A stretch of 64,000 nucleotides of DNA from Ekhidna lutea (GTDB taxonomy: Bacteria > Bacteroidota > Bacteroidia > Cytophagales > Cyclobacteriaceae), in NCBI RefSeq assembly GCF_900188325.1, contig NZ_FZPD01000003.1, positions 434,001 through 498,000 on the forward strand. The letters are read 5' to 3'. Position 1 is the first letter of the stretch; each line of letters starts with the position of its first letter. Below the pieces are notes generated by a model. It saw nothing but the letters and a program-made list of their open reading frames with translations. It did no database searches and was not told the DNA's origin. Shown here one piece after another: positions 9,601-18,248 of this stretch. The position numbers were made by a program, and so were the translations under genes.

Positions 9601-10251
9601 ATGAATGTCAAAATTGGCCTGGCAGATGATAATCCTAAGCTCCTTCAGTCTCTTACAAAGGGGCTCAAGAAGTATGAACATATACATCTGGAATTCTTAG
9701 CTATTAATGGACAGGAAGTTTTAGATAACCTGGAAAAGAAAAATATTGATGTGATGCTCATGGACATCAATATGCCGGTTATGAATGGCATTGAGGCTAC
9801 CCAAAAACTGAAAGATAAATTTCCAGACATCAAAGTGATCATGCTCACTGTTTTTGATGAAAACGATAAAATTTTTGATTCAATTTTAGCTGGCGCATCC
9901 GGCTATTTATTGAAAGATGTAAAAACAATTCAGATCATAGAAGCCATTGAAGATGTACTGGAAGGTGGGGCGCCTATGAGTCCGGAAATAGCCACTCGAA
10001 TTCTGGGTTTATTGCGAGGTAAAACTTCAGGGGAGTTGCAAAAGCAACGTGCGGACAAGTTTGGATTGACAGAAAGAGAGATTGAAATTTTACAGGAAAT
10101 AGCCTCTGGAGCTCATTACAATCAGATAGCAGAAAAGCTATTTATTTCTCCAAAAACCGTAAGAAAACACATTGAAAATATTTACGCTAAACTTCATGTT
10201 CATAATAAAGTTGAAGCTATTCAGCTTGCCATGAAGCACAAGATTATTTAG
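9601..10251 (+). CDS. NarL/LuxR-family response regulator
   Basis: 216 residues. Receiver domain 1-120 with acidic pair D9/D10, phospho-acceptor D55 in VMLMDINMPVMNG, conserved T/K (LTV, LLKDV). C-terminal LuxR-type HTH: GLTEREIEILQEIASG, then NQIAEKLFISPKTVRKHIEN. It directly follows the HisKA_3 kinase and is the expected phosphotransfer partner. Target genes cannot be told from the sequence; the divergent secreted-protein gene at 5472-6410 is one candidate by position. Confidence 0.93.
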   Translation: MNVKIGLADDNPKLLQSLTKGLKKYEHIHLEFLAINGQEVLDNLEKKNIDVMLMDINMPVMNGIEATQKLKDKFPDIKVIMLTVFDENDKIFDSILAGASGYLLKDVKTIQIIEAIEDVLEGGAPMSPEIATRILGLLRGKTSGELQKQRADKFGLTEREIEILQEIASGAHYNQIAEKLFISPKTVRKHIENIYAKLHVHNKVEAIQLAMKHKII

Positions 10252-10256
10252 CTATT

Positions 10257-10736
10257 CTATTCAATCATCGCTCCATCAAAATAACTGATCCGCATGTGAC
10301 AGCCATCTTCTATCCCGACATAATGAAATTGAGTTCTTGGCCAGGTGGCTTGCGGGAAATGTTTCATTAAAATGGGACTTTGGACCTTGAGTAGAATCCC
10401 AATTACATCAGGGTCTTTCCCTGCATTGAAGCGATTATTTAGTTTTGTTTTAGCCTCACTAATTAATTGCAATACGACCCCTTGTTGTCGGTATTTCTGA
10501 GCGACAAAAGCACGAAAAAGCCAAAATACTTTACCTATTGGTTCATATTTTCTTTTCATGATCGTGCTTACTCCGATTAGCTGTCCTTCTCTTTCCCGTG
10601 CGATGAATGCAATCTGACTCGCTCGTTGGTTAGCCTGTTCTTCGTTCAGTGCTTTTTCCTTCAACCAAAAATCTATCACCTCTTTTTTGAGTTCTTCAGT
10701 ATGCTGATCAAATATGAAGTGAATTATTGGAGTCAT
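10257..10736 (-). CDS. GNAT-like acetyltransferase
   Basis: 159 residues. The stretch FRAFVAQKYRQQGVVLQLI (about residues 74-92) fits the acetyl-CoA-binding motif A of GNAT N-acetyltransferases (R/Q-x-x-G-x-G/A with one replacement, RQQGV), preceded by the beta strand EGQLIGVSTI. The substrate cannot be told. It converges with the response regulator gene (5 bases between the stops). Confidence 0.6.
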   Translation of the reverse strand: MTPIIHFIFDQHTEELKKEVIDFWLKEKALNEEQANQRASQIAFIAREREGQLIGVSTIMKRKYEPIGKVFWLFRAFVAQKYRQQGVVLQLISEAKTKLNNRFNAGKDPDVIGILLKVQSPILMKHFPQATWPRTQFHYVGIEDGCHMRISYFDGAMIE

Positions 10737-10798
10737 TTGGTAATGAGCGAAGAATCAATTTAGCAAAATGCTACCCTATTCCAAATGTAGATCTGATC

Positions 10799-11968
10799 TT
10801 ATCGCTTTTTAATGGATTTCATCCAATTAGTTTCCTCGCAAAGCTGACTAAGCTGAAAAGCTGAAAGAATGAACAATACGGGTAGTACCGGCATCAAAAA
10901 CCGACCATCCCAGTCTGCAGCTGTCAACCCCACACCCGCAATGTGAATAATGAAATAGGACAATGCAAATGCTTTTATCTCTGGACGAATAGCCTTATTC
11001 CATAGACTTTTTACGAAAAGAAAATAGGAGAATAACAGAAACAGCCCATTGAACATATTGTGACCGATAGACCAGAGCGGTCGCACATGGGTAATCAAGA
11101 ACATCACTTTCGCCAGAGTAAGCTTAAGCCAATACGAAAAATTAAATAAAGCAAAATGGGTGATGCGAATAATTGGCGGGTAGGAATCACCAAGAATATT
11201 AAGATCACCTGGCACATCCACCATATAGTATTGAATCCCTTTGATGTGAGGAAGCGTAGTAACACCAGATATAATTTCACCTAGCTGATAGTTCTCAATC
11301 ACATCATAAGTCATCAGGTATCTGTTCACCAACACAATAGCTCCGAAGGTCAGCCCTAATCCCATCATTAGATTGACAGGGCGAGACACCTTATTTCGCA
11401 TGCTAAACAAAACAGTAATCATTATTGCTAAGCCAAAAGCAATTCCTGTAGGCTTTACAAAAGCGAGGAAAACTATCATTCCAATCAGTCCTATATAGCT
11501 AATGGTATCACCTGTTTTATAGACTCGAGCTAAAAAATAGATGGCAATACAAGTGGAACTGATATATAGCGACTCACACAGAACATAAGAATTCCAGAAA
11601 GGTATTTCTATGAATAGAAGAAATAGTGCAGTCGTTATTGCAGCTATTTCCGGTTTTTCAAAAATGATTTTCACACCTCGATAGAGGAATAGTAGCGCGA
11701 CTCCACTGAGAATATACTGCGCGACAATGATGTTGAGATGATGATTGCCGGGGAGTTTATCTATCAGGTGTATAAAAAGCACAAACCCGAAATAACGCAT
11801 ATTGTGTTTTTCAATATAGAAGCCGTCTTTCAGGTTCTCACTATACTCCAAATAGCGAAACGCATCACCGAAAACTTTTACGCTGTTGATGTGAAAGGAG
11901 ATCCCAGAGACGATCGCGAATAGTATTCCTAAGCCAATGAGATAATACGTCTCCTTTTTCAGTTCCAT
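10799..11968 (-). CDS. Polytopic membrane protein, glycosyltransferase-39-like
   Basis: 389 residues with around ten hydrophobic segments from residue 9 on, e.g. IGLGILFAIVSGISFHINSV and FVLFIHLIDKL. The N-terminal loop has GDAFRYLEYSENL with acidic residues after the first TM helix, the site of catalytic aspartate in GT39/PMT-like and ArnT-like lipid-linked sugar transferases. I infer membership of that broad GT-C class; substrate unknown. Its start overlaps the stop of the next upstream gene (TAATG at 11968), so the two are translationally coupled. Confidence 0.65.
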   Translation of the reverse strand: MELKKETYYLIGLGILFAIVSGISFHINSVKVFGDAFRYLEYSENLKDGFYIEKHNMRYFGFVLFIHLIDKLPGNHHLNIIVAQYILSGVALLFLYRGVKIIFEKPEIAAITTALFLLFIEIPFWNSYVLCESLYISSTCIAIYFLARVYKTGDTISYIGLIGMIVFLAFVKPTGIAFGLAIMITVLFSMRNKVSRPVNLMMGLGLTFGAIVLVNRYLMTYDVIENYQLGEIISGVTTLPHIKGIQYYMVDVPGDLNILGDSYPPIIRITHFALFNFSYWLKLTLAKVMFLITHVRPLWSIGHNMFNGLFLLFSYFLFVKSLWNKAIRPEIKAFALSYFIIHIAGVGLTAADWDGRFLMPVLPVLFILSAFQLSQLCEETNWMKSIKKR

Positions 11969-12330
11969 TAATCAATTGGATAAGGTACAAAAACGAAGTT
12001 TGTAAACTCCTGATCGATCACAAATAAGCAGCAGAACTCATCAGGGTCTTTGAAGTTTTCCTTGAAAATCTTCTCATCGGCAATCAAGCCTCGCTGCGTA
12101 AATTCCTCCAGAAAGGATGCGTAGTAATGCCAGTCATTTTCCGCCTGAAAAGCTTCGACCAATACCTGCCCAATGGGCTGAGAAACCTGGCACATAGGGA
12201 AGATTGGATATTCGGAAAATCCTTGCTTTTTAATAGCGTAGGCTGCCTCCTTTAATGGCTCTGCCACCTTCACAAAATCTGAAGATATTCTGCCTAATTG
12301 CTTTGGACTTAATTCTGGATCGTTTTGCAT
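11968..12330 (-). CDS. Small soluble protein of unknown function, coupled to the membrane GT-like gene
   Basis: 120 residues, mostly helical and acidic, no signal peptide or TM segment, not recognised. It contains KVAEPLKEAAYAIKKQGFSE and ends FVFVPYPID. Its stop and the start of the downstream membrane protein share one base, so the pair forms an operon. A 41-base repeat lies just upstream of its start (12357-12397). Confidence 0.65.
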   Translation of the reverse strand: MQNDPELSPKQLGRISSDFVKVAEPLKEAAYAIKKQGFSEYPIFPMCQVSQPIGQVLVEAFQAENDWHYYASFLEEFTQRGLIADEKIFKENFKDPDEFCCLFVIDQEFTNFVFVPYPID

Positions 12331-12356
12331 TTGTACAATTTTTCTTTTTAGTAATT

Positions 12357-12397
12357 GTCCCCTTGAGGTGGTCCGACATTTCGGGACTATAGGGGTG
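12357..12397. repeat. 41-base repeat, inverted partner of 14021-14061, flanking rlmD
   Basis: Read as printed it holds CCCCTTGAGGTGGTCCGAC, ATTTCGGGACTATAGGGGTG. Its reverse complement is nearly identical (about 39 of 41 bases by eye) to 14021-14061 on the other side of the rRNA methyltransferase gene. The core GGTCCGAC(A/G)TTTCGGG recurs at 14102, 20580 and 24998. Confidence 0.85.
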
Positions 12398-12436
12398 TTT
12401 CTAACCTCCCAAAGCCGATCAAATTGGGAAATCGAA

Positions 12437-13834
12437 TCAATCTCTTAATTTAAGTAACACCACATTCTCTACATGCTGCGTTTGCGGGAACATATCCACT
12501 GGTTGAATTTTCACTACATCATATACTTGTCCCAACACTTCTAAATCTCTCGCCTGGGTAGCAGGATTACAGCTCACATACACAATCTTGTCTGCCTTCA
12601 AATCAGCCAAAAGCTGCGTTACCCGTGGGTGCATTCCCGCTCTTGGTGGATCCGTGATGATCACATCCGGCTTGCCATGCTCATTGATGAACTCATTGCC
12701 CAGCAGATCTTTCATATCACCCGCATAGAAATCCGTGTTGTTTATGCCGTTGATTTCACTGTTGATTTTGGCATCCTCAATAGCAGCTTCCACATATTCA
12801 ATGCCCACTACTTTCTTAGCTGATCGAGCCACAAAGTTCGCGATAGTTCCTGTTCCTGTATAAAGATCATAGACCAGTTCATCACCTTTTAGGCCGGCAA
12901 AATCAGCAGCTACTTTGTATAGTTCATGGGCCTGCTCCGAATTGGTTTGATAAAAGGACTTTGGGCCAATCTTAAACTTCAAATCACCCATTTGTTCCAT
13001 GATGTGGTCCTTTCCTGCAAAGAGCTCTACCTCCAGGTCCCCAAAAGAATCGTTCCCTTTTTCATTCACCACGTACATCAACGATGTGATTTCAGGGAAT
13101 TCTTTATTGATGAAATTCATCATCAAATCAATAAGCTCCTGATCACGATAGTGTACCTGAAGTATAACCATCAGGTCTCTTGTGGTAGCTGTTCGTATTA
13201 CCAGATTCCGAAGGAATCCTTCCTGCTTCTTTACATCGTAATAAGGAACACTATGCTCATCGGCGAACTTTTTTACTGCCAACCGAATCTCATTTGAGGG
13301 GTCGCCTTGCAGGTGGCACTTATTGATGTTCACGATTTTATTGAATTGCTTCGGGATGTGAAAGCCAAGTCCAGTGCGCACATGCTCTTCCCCACTTTCA
13401 ATTTCCTCTTTTGTCAGCCACCGGAAATTAGAAAAGGTAAACTCTAGCTTGTTTCTGTAGAAAGAAGTTTTGTCAGAGCCAAGTATTGGTTTGATGTCAG
13501 GCAATTCAAGACCACTAAGTTTTCTAAGGTTTTCTTCAACATGCCCCTGCTTATATTTCAGCTGAGCGTCATACTGCATGTGTTGCCATTTACATCCGCC
13601 ACACAACCCAAAATGCTCACAAAAAGGCTCAGCTCGCTCACTGGATTTCTGATGAAACGCTTCCACATATCCCTCAAGAAATTTCTTCTTTTTGCCTACC
13701 ACTTTCACACGAGCCACATCCCCGGGTGCCGTTTCTTTTACAAAAACCACCTGTCCATTGACACGCCCTACACCCTTTCCTTCAGAGGAAATCCCAGTTA
13801 TTTCCAACGATTCTATTACAGCTCCTTTCTTCAT
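12437..13834 (-). CDS. rlmD: 23S rRNA (uracil-5-)-methyltransferase, RlmD/RumA family
   Basis: 465 residues from the ATG at 13834 (MKKGAVIESLEITG); a start 7 codons upstream is possible but adds residues not typical of the family. N-terminal TRAM domain (about 1-60), a 4Fe-4S cluster motif CEHFGLCGGC with a fourth cysteine in NKCHLQG, SAM-binding segment YDLYTGTGT, and the catalytic motifs TDPPRAGMHP and VYVSCNP (nucleophilic cysteine 422). It transfers a methyl group from SAM to C5 of uridine in 23S rRNA. Bacteroidota often carry one such enzyme, so the exact position (U1939 or another) is not certain. The gene is bracketed by a 41-base inverted repeat. Confidence 0.92.
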   Translation of the reverse strand: MKKGAVIESLEITGISSEGKGVGRVNGQVVFVKETAPGDVARVKVVGKKKKFLEGYVEAFHQKSSERAEPFCEHFGLCGGCKWQHMQYDAQLKYKQGHVEENLRKLSGLELPDIKPILGSDKTSFYRNKLEFTFSNFRWLTKEEIESGEEHVRTGLGFHIPKQFNKIVNINKCHLQGDPSNEIRLAVKKFADEHSVPYYDVKKQEGFLRNLVIRTATTRDLMVILQVHYRDQELIDLMMNFINKEFPEITSLMYVVNEKGNDSFGDLEVELFAGKDHIMEQMGDLKFKIGPKSFYQTNSEQAHELYKVAADFAGLKGDELVYDLYTGTGTIANFVARSAKKVVGIEYVEAAIEDAKINSEINGINNTDFYAGDMKDLLGNEFINEHGKPDVIITDPPRAGMHPRVTQLLADLKADKIVYVSCNPATQARDLEVLGQVYDVVKIQPVDMFPQTQHVENVVLLKLRD

Positions 13835-14216
13835 TGCCGCAAAATTACTATTCACATCGCTGCTATACCGCTTCTGCTTTACTTATTTGACTTTATAGGT
13901 TTATTAGGAGAGAACATCCAGCTTTTCACATCTACTGATATCCGGGTCGTCCGCTTTACTTCGTGTCCGCTTCCACCCCGTCTAGTTTGCTAAGAGATTC
14001 GCTTCGATCTAATTATTGGACACCCCTGAAGTCCCGAAATGTCGGACCACCTCAAGGGGACATTCCGTCACTTAATAGGAATTAATTCCCCCTTTGAAGG
14101 CGGTCTGACGTTTCGGGGGTGTGCTGGAAGGCGCTGTTGCAGGGGGATGTAATTATGTTAATTATTCTTCATTGTCGAAATGACAGAATGAGATACCACA
14201 CTAACTTCGCACCTCC
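13835..14216. repeat. Repeat-filled spacer between rlmD and hrpB
   Basis: About 380 bases without a gene. Contents: a 75-base element at 13922-13996 that matches, inverted, 24797-24872 (shared words AGACGGG, GCGGACACG, CGGATATC); the 41-base repeat 14021-14061 that pairs with 12357-12397; and ATTCCCCCTTTGAAGGCGG followed by GGTCTGACGTTTCGGG (14088-14120). Promoters for both divergent genes must lie here; TAACTTCG at about 14198 is one mismatch from the Bacteroidota -7 consensus TAnnTTTG ahead of hrpB. Confidence 0.75.
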
Positions 14217-16706
14217 ATGCCATTCGACCCCAAAACCATAGACCTGCCAATCGTTGAAATCCTCGAAGAAGTCAAGGATAAACTGGCTAATGACTCCACG
14301 CTAATCGTTCACGCACCACCGGGCGCAGGGAAGAGTACTTTGCTGCCTTTGGCTATATACAATGACGCCTGGCTCAAAGGACAAAAGATTATTATGCTTG
14401 AGCCGAGAAGGTTGGCGGCAAGATCAGTAGCCATGCGAATGGCAGAGCTGCTGGGTGAGAAAGTAGGAGAGACGGTCGGCTACCGTATTCGCTTTGAAAC
14501 GAAGGTGAGTGATAAGACACAAATAGAGGTAGTCACCGAAGGCATCCTTACACGTATGCTCCATGGCGATAACTCCCTGGAAGGGGTAGGGCTGGTCATC
14601 TTTGATGAATTCCATGAGCGAAGCATCCATGCGGATGTGGCATTGGCACTGTGCAGAGAATCTCAACAGGTGTTGAGACAAGACCTGAAGATATTGGTGA
14701 TGTCAGCAACACTGAACACTCCACAACTGTCAAGTCTTTTAGGTGCGAAAGTGGTGGAAAGTCAGGGACGGCAATATCCTGTGGAGGTTTTCCATGAAGG
14801 CGATCAGGATCAGTTTATGATCCCGGAAATGACAGCCAACACCATTGTCAAAGCATCTAAAAAACATGAGGGAGATATTTTAGTCTTTCTACCAGGTCAG
14901 GGAGAAATCAAGAAATGTGAAGGTATCATTCGTTCAAAATTAAGAGGTTGGTCAATCCACCCATTGTATGGACAGCTTGCCTACAACAAACAAAAGGCTG
15001 CTATTCTTCCGGATAGAGAAGGACGAAGGAAAGTAGTGTTGGCTACCAATATTGCGGAGACAAGTTTAACCATTGAAGGGATCAAAGTGGTAGTGGATAC
15101 AGGCTTTGGACGTACCATGAAATGGGATCCGAAATCGGGATTATCGCGACTGGAGACCGTTCAGATTTCTAAAGACTCTGCAGATCAGCGAGCCGGACGA
15201 GCTGGTCGATTAAGTGCCGGAGTGTGCTACCGCATGTGGTCCAAAGTAACAGATGGGCGACTACAAGAGCATCGCACACCTGAAATTCTGGAAGTAGACC
15301 TGGCCTCCCTGGCATTGGACCTGGCGAGCTGGGGCATCACCGATCCCAACAGCCTCACCTGGCTGACGCCACCACCAAGAGGAGCCTGGCTTTCTGCGAT
15401 AAACACCTTGCATGAGCTGGAAGCACTGGAGAATGGTCGGATTACCGAACATGGGAAAAATATGCATCGATTGCCATGCCATCCTCGCATTGCTCACATG
15501 ATGCTGATGGCGGAAGAGGATGATTTGGTTCCATTGGCTGCTGATATTGCAGCACTGCTGGAGGAGCGCGATCCGCTTGGAAAAGAAGCGGGGATTGATG
15601 TCAATATTCGCATTGAAGCCCTGCGAACGCATCGAAGAGAGCAACGAAAAGGAGGCCGGCTGGATCGTATTGAAAAGGTTGCGTCATCGTATCGGCAATT
15701 GTTTGATGTAGAAGAGGACAATGATCACTTTGATCCGTATGAAACAGGTCTGTTGCTGACCTATGCGTTTCCTGAACGTATTGCCCACAACCGCCCGGGG
15801 AACAATGCGCAGTTTAAGCTTGCCAATGGACGCATCGCCATGGCCGGACATAAAGATGATCTGGCACATGAATCGTGGCTGGCAGTGGCCAATCTGGATG
15901 CCCGTGATGGAATGGGAAAAATATTTCTGGCTTCTCCGCTCAATCCGAAAGACCTGGCACCCCGGGTGAAAGAAGTGGAAGTGATTGAGTGGGACACGGA
16001 AGATGGTGGACTGAATGCCAGTAAAGACTTGCGAATTGGGAGCATTGTACTGAAATCCGTGCCACTACCCGATCCTGATCCATCGCATCTCGTGGAGGCC
16101 ATTTCCGAAGCAATCAAAAAGGAAGGCCGCACCTTGCTGGATTGGAGTGAACAAGTAGAGCAGCTTCAGAATAGAGTTAGGTGCCTTGGCAAATGGAGAC
16201 CTGCTGACGTTTGGCCAGATTTTAGTACGGACAATCTGATACTCACCAATAACGAATGGCTAACCCCTTATTTGGAGGGTGTGCGCAAACCGAGCGAGCT
16301 GAAAAAGATCAACTTATACGAAGTGTTGTATCACTCGCTGGACTATGACAACCAGCAGCAATTAGAAAAACTGGCTCCAGCTAAAATGGAAGTACCCAGC
16401 GGCTCTGAGATCAAGATCATGTACCGTGACAATGGAGAGGCACCAGTTTTGGCAGCTCGCATTCAGGAGTTGTTTGGAATGGCCGAAACACCGACTGTGA
16501 ATGATGGTAAGCAGCCACTATTGATTCATCTGCTTTCTCCCGGATTCAAACCTGTGCAGGTGACCTCCGACCTGAAAAACTTCTGGAACGAAACCTACTA
16601 CGAGGTGCGCAAAGATTTGAAAGGCCGCTACCCCAAACACCACTGGCCCGACGATCCATGGACCGCTGAGGCAGTGAGGGGAGTGAAGCGGAAGGGCAGC
16701 AAATAA
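14217..16706 (+). CDS. hrpB: ATP-dependent helicase HrpB
   Basis: 829 residues, full length for the DEAH-box family. Walker A in PPGAGKSTLLPL (about 37-48), motif II DEFHERSIHAD (about 130-140), motif III SATLN, motif VI QRAGRAGRLSAG (about 326-337), then the HA2/ratchet region and the C-terminal HrpB domain (ending HHWPDDPWTAEAVRG). The biochemical role of HrpB is poorly known; a link to RNA processing is the usual assumption. The gene stands alone between two repeat-rich spacers. Confidence 0.95.
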   Translation: MPFDPKTIDLPIVEILEEVKDKLANDSTLIVHAPPGAGKSTLLPLAIYNDAWLKGQKIIMLEPRRLAARSVAMRMAELLGEKVGETVGYRIRFETKVSDKTQIEVVTEGILTRMLHGDNSLEGVGLVIFDEFHERSIHADVALALCRESQQVLRQDLKILVMSATLNTPQLSSLLGAKVVESQGRQYPVEVFHEGDQDQFMIPEMTANTIVKASKKHEGDILVFLPGQGEIKKCEGIIRSKLRGWSIHPLYGQLAYNKQKAAILPDREGRRKVVLATNIAETSLTIEGIKVVVDTGFGRTMKWDPKSGLSRLETVQISKDSADQRAGRAGRLSAGVCYRMWSKVTDGRLQEHRTPEILEVDLASLALDLASWGITDPNSLTWLTPPPRGAWLSAINTLHELEALENGRITEHGKNMHRLPCHPRIAHMMLMAEEDDLVPLAADIAALLEERDPLGKEAGIDVNIRIEALRTHRREQRKGGRLDRIEKVASSYRQLFDVEEDNDHFDPYETGLLLTYAFPERIAHNRPGNNAQFKLANGRIAMAGHKDDLAHESWLAVANLDARDGMGKIFLASPLNPKDLAPRVKEVEVIEWDTEDGGLNASKDLRIGSIVLKSVPLPDPDPSHLVEAISEAIKKEGRTLLDWSEQVEQLQNRVRCLGKWRPADVWPDFSTDNLILTNNEWLTPYLEGVRKPSELKKINLYEVLYHSLDYDNQQQLEKLAPAKMEVPSGSEIKIMYRDNGEAPVLAARIQELFGMAETPTVNDGKQPLLIHLLSPGFKPVQVTSDLKNFWNETYYEVRKDLKGRYPKHHWPDDPWTAEAVRGVKRKGSK

Positions 16707-17233
16707 TCCGAGGAAATTCCCGGTCTTGTGCCGGAATCTTCCATGGGTTCTCCTCCGAAGATCCCGGAATAAATCCGGGATACCACACAAAAATGCTTAC
16801 GTGCAAAACCAGATCGCTATTCCCTTGGGAGGGCAACCGCAGGTGCCCGATTCATGGGAATCTCAATGCTACTTGATAATGAGATCCCCAAGCCTCACTC
16901 CTTCGTCGTTCGCAAGGGGATGACGGAAGATAAGGCGTAGAAGATCCCAGAATAACGCACGGAAATAAAATACTGCTATTAGAATTACGGTTTGTTCTGA
17001 ACAAAGTAATTCCCCGCTTAGCAAAGAGGGATGTGAAAGACAAAGATGCTGAATGTTCCACTCGGCAAGTTCAGTATGACGCTCTGAATATAAACGACGC
17101 TTTTAGATAGAACGTCACCCTGAATTTATTTCAGGGTCTAATAATCGGATCGTCTTCAAAAGGGTGTGATGGTAGGGGATGTTCTGCTTTACACAAATAA
17201 AAACACATGCGGATGCTTGCATTAGCAGAGGCA
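16707..17233. repeat. Repeat island 1, downstream of hrpB
   Basis: Over 500 bases with no credible gene. It holds a degenerate CCGGTCTTGTGCCGG hairpin followed by TCTTCCATGGGTTCTCCTCC (matches 18107-18150), the palindrome GATCCCGGAATAAATCCGGG (16760-16781), the first long copy of the 120-230-base repeat (16807-17033), a CTGAATTTATTTCAG palindrome (17114-17139) and a variant GCGGATGCTTGC element (about 17209). Short open frames here are generated by the repeats. Confidence 0.75.
16807..17033 (+). repeat. Long dispersed repeat, copy 1
   Basis: About 227 bases beginning AACCAGATCGCTATTCCC, with TTGGGAGGGCAACCGCAGG and TCACTCCTTCGTCGTTCGC inside and ending near GAATTACGGTTTGTTCTGA, AATTCCCC. It matches 19439-19674 along its length and 19697-19822 over its first half, in the same orientation. 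Inner ATTCCC...GGGAAT arms (about 16819 and 16857) can pair around a GC-rich core, so the unit may fold as RNA or single-stranded DNA. Confidence 0.85.
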
Positions 17234-17266
17234 CAAAAAAAGCCTGAATGAAAGACATTCAGGCTT
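17234..17266 (-). terminator. Rho-independent terminator of the 17290-17706 gene
   Basis: Perfect 11-bp stem AAGCCTGAATG/CATTCAGGCTT with a 5-base loop; on the minus strand it is followed by TTTTTTTGTGCC. It lies just past the stop codon of the membrane protein gene. Confidence 0.9.
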
Positions 17267-17289
17267 AAAGGTATTGTTAGCTAGCTCTA

Positions 17290-17706
17290 CTATTTTCTAC
17301 CCAGCATTGCTCCTATCACACCACCGGTGATACCCATCATGATCATAGAAACGAAAGGGTCTACAAGTGCACCGGTAAGGTTCATCATGTTGGAAGTGCC
17401 AAACATGGTAAGGTTCATACCCAGTCCCAGGATAAGACCTAGAATTGCGCCGGCTTTTAACCCACCACTAAACGTTGTGATGTTCGCCCATTTGCCGAAA
17501 ATATAGACTAGGAAATAGGCCTGGAGAAGATTTCCCACAATCAGCGCCCACCAGACCATATCCTCTTCTGCGCGCATCACATTAGTCGCAGAGCCGGCAT
17601 TGTCTGCATAGAAATCCATCAATAAAAACCCGTAAAAGAGCCACCCCAATAGGAAAAAGACGACAAACCCAACCAGGGTTGCCAATACTCGATTTTTAGC
17701 TGTCAT
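17290..17706 (-). CDS. Four-TM integral membrane protein (DUF1761-like)
   Basis: 138 residues, four hydrophobic segments (about 8-28, 50-72, 80-100, 108-135), with glycine-rich helices GAILGLILGLGMNL and GITGGVIGAMLG. The pattern of NVMRAEEDMVWWALIVGN after the first TM segment resembles DUF1761 small membrane proteins, a family with no known function; the assignment is by resemblance only. A strong terminator follows it, so it is a single-gene unit. Confidence 0.7.
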   Translation of the reverse strand: MTAKNRVLATLVGFVVFFLLGWLFYGFLLMDFYADNAGSATNVMRAEEDMVWWALIVGNLLQAYFLVYIFGKWANITTFSGGLKAGAILGLILGLGMNLTMFGTSNMMNLTGALVDPFVSMIMMGITGGVIGAMLGRK

Positions 17707-18248
17707 AATTATTTAGGTTAGTGTTACTCTATAAAGCTACCGAATTTTGTGCATAATTCGGCCGACCTTACTTTGAGGAGATGCTTGTCCTTCTCTTCTT
17801 AAGATCCCGGAATAAATCCGGGATAGGGAAACCAAAACATTTACGTCACCTCGAGGGAGGTACGAGCGAAGAAGTCTTATCATTTGATGCTCAGGAATAA
17901 AATCGTTTCTACTTCTGTCGTCGGATCACGATGATGGAAGCATTTTATTCCCGACTGTATTCAGTCCGTGACCTTTGCAACGCATCACGAGGTTCTTGCA
18001 AAGCAGTCAGGGTTCTTTGCAAAGCAGTCAGCGATGTTCGCAAGACTGACCCGTCCTAAAATAATTTGATAGAGATAATTCCCTCTTTGAAGACGGTCCG
18101 ATGATTCCCGGCCTTGTGCCGGGATCTTCCATGGGTTCTCCTCCGAAAATCCCGGAACAAGCCTGCCTACCGGTCAGGCAGGTCCGGGATGACACAAGGA
18201 AATAAAATCCTTCAAAAATCCTAAGGAGTCTGAGCCTGCCAGATCAAT
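17707..18248. repeat. Repeat island 2, between the membrane protein and fic
   Basis: About 540 bases with no gene. Contents: the palindrome GATCCCGGAATAAATCCGGG (17803-17824); two near-direct copies of a GGTTCTTGCAAAGCAGTCAG unit (about 17990-18030); an ATTCCCTCTTTGAAGACGG element with a degenerate GGTCCGA core (about 18080-18106); the hairpin CCCGGCCTTGTGCCGGG (18107-18123); and CCTGCCTACCGGTCAGGCAGG, a perfect palindrome around ACCGGT (about 18163-18183). The promoter of the 17290-17706 gene should lie in the first 60 bases. Confidence 0.7.

Noticed and set aside
13541-13993. Open frame of 150 codons opposite rlmD
   Set aside because: It lies antisense to a well-defined methyltransferase gene and its tail (STDIRVVRFTSCPLPPRL) comes from the 75-base repeat; the similar peptide near 24820 is explained by the repeat copy.
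12357-14061. Insertion sequence carrying rlmD
   Set aside because: There is an inverted repeat on both sides but no transposase between, and no target duplication could be seen; kept only as a finding about repeats.
16726-16923. Open frame of 65 codons in repeat island 1
   Set aside because: It runs through two different dispersed repeats, has low-complexity proline/serine content, and the matching frames in the other repeat copies are broken, so it is not a gene.
17234-17266. Attachment or recombination site
   Set aside because: The perfect hairpin is followed by a T-run on the minus strand just after a stop codon, which is fully explained as a terminator.
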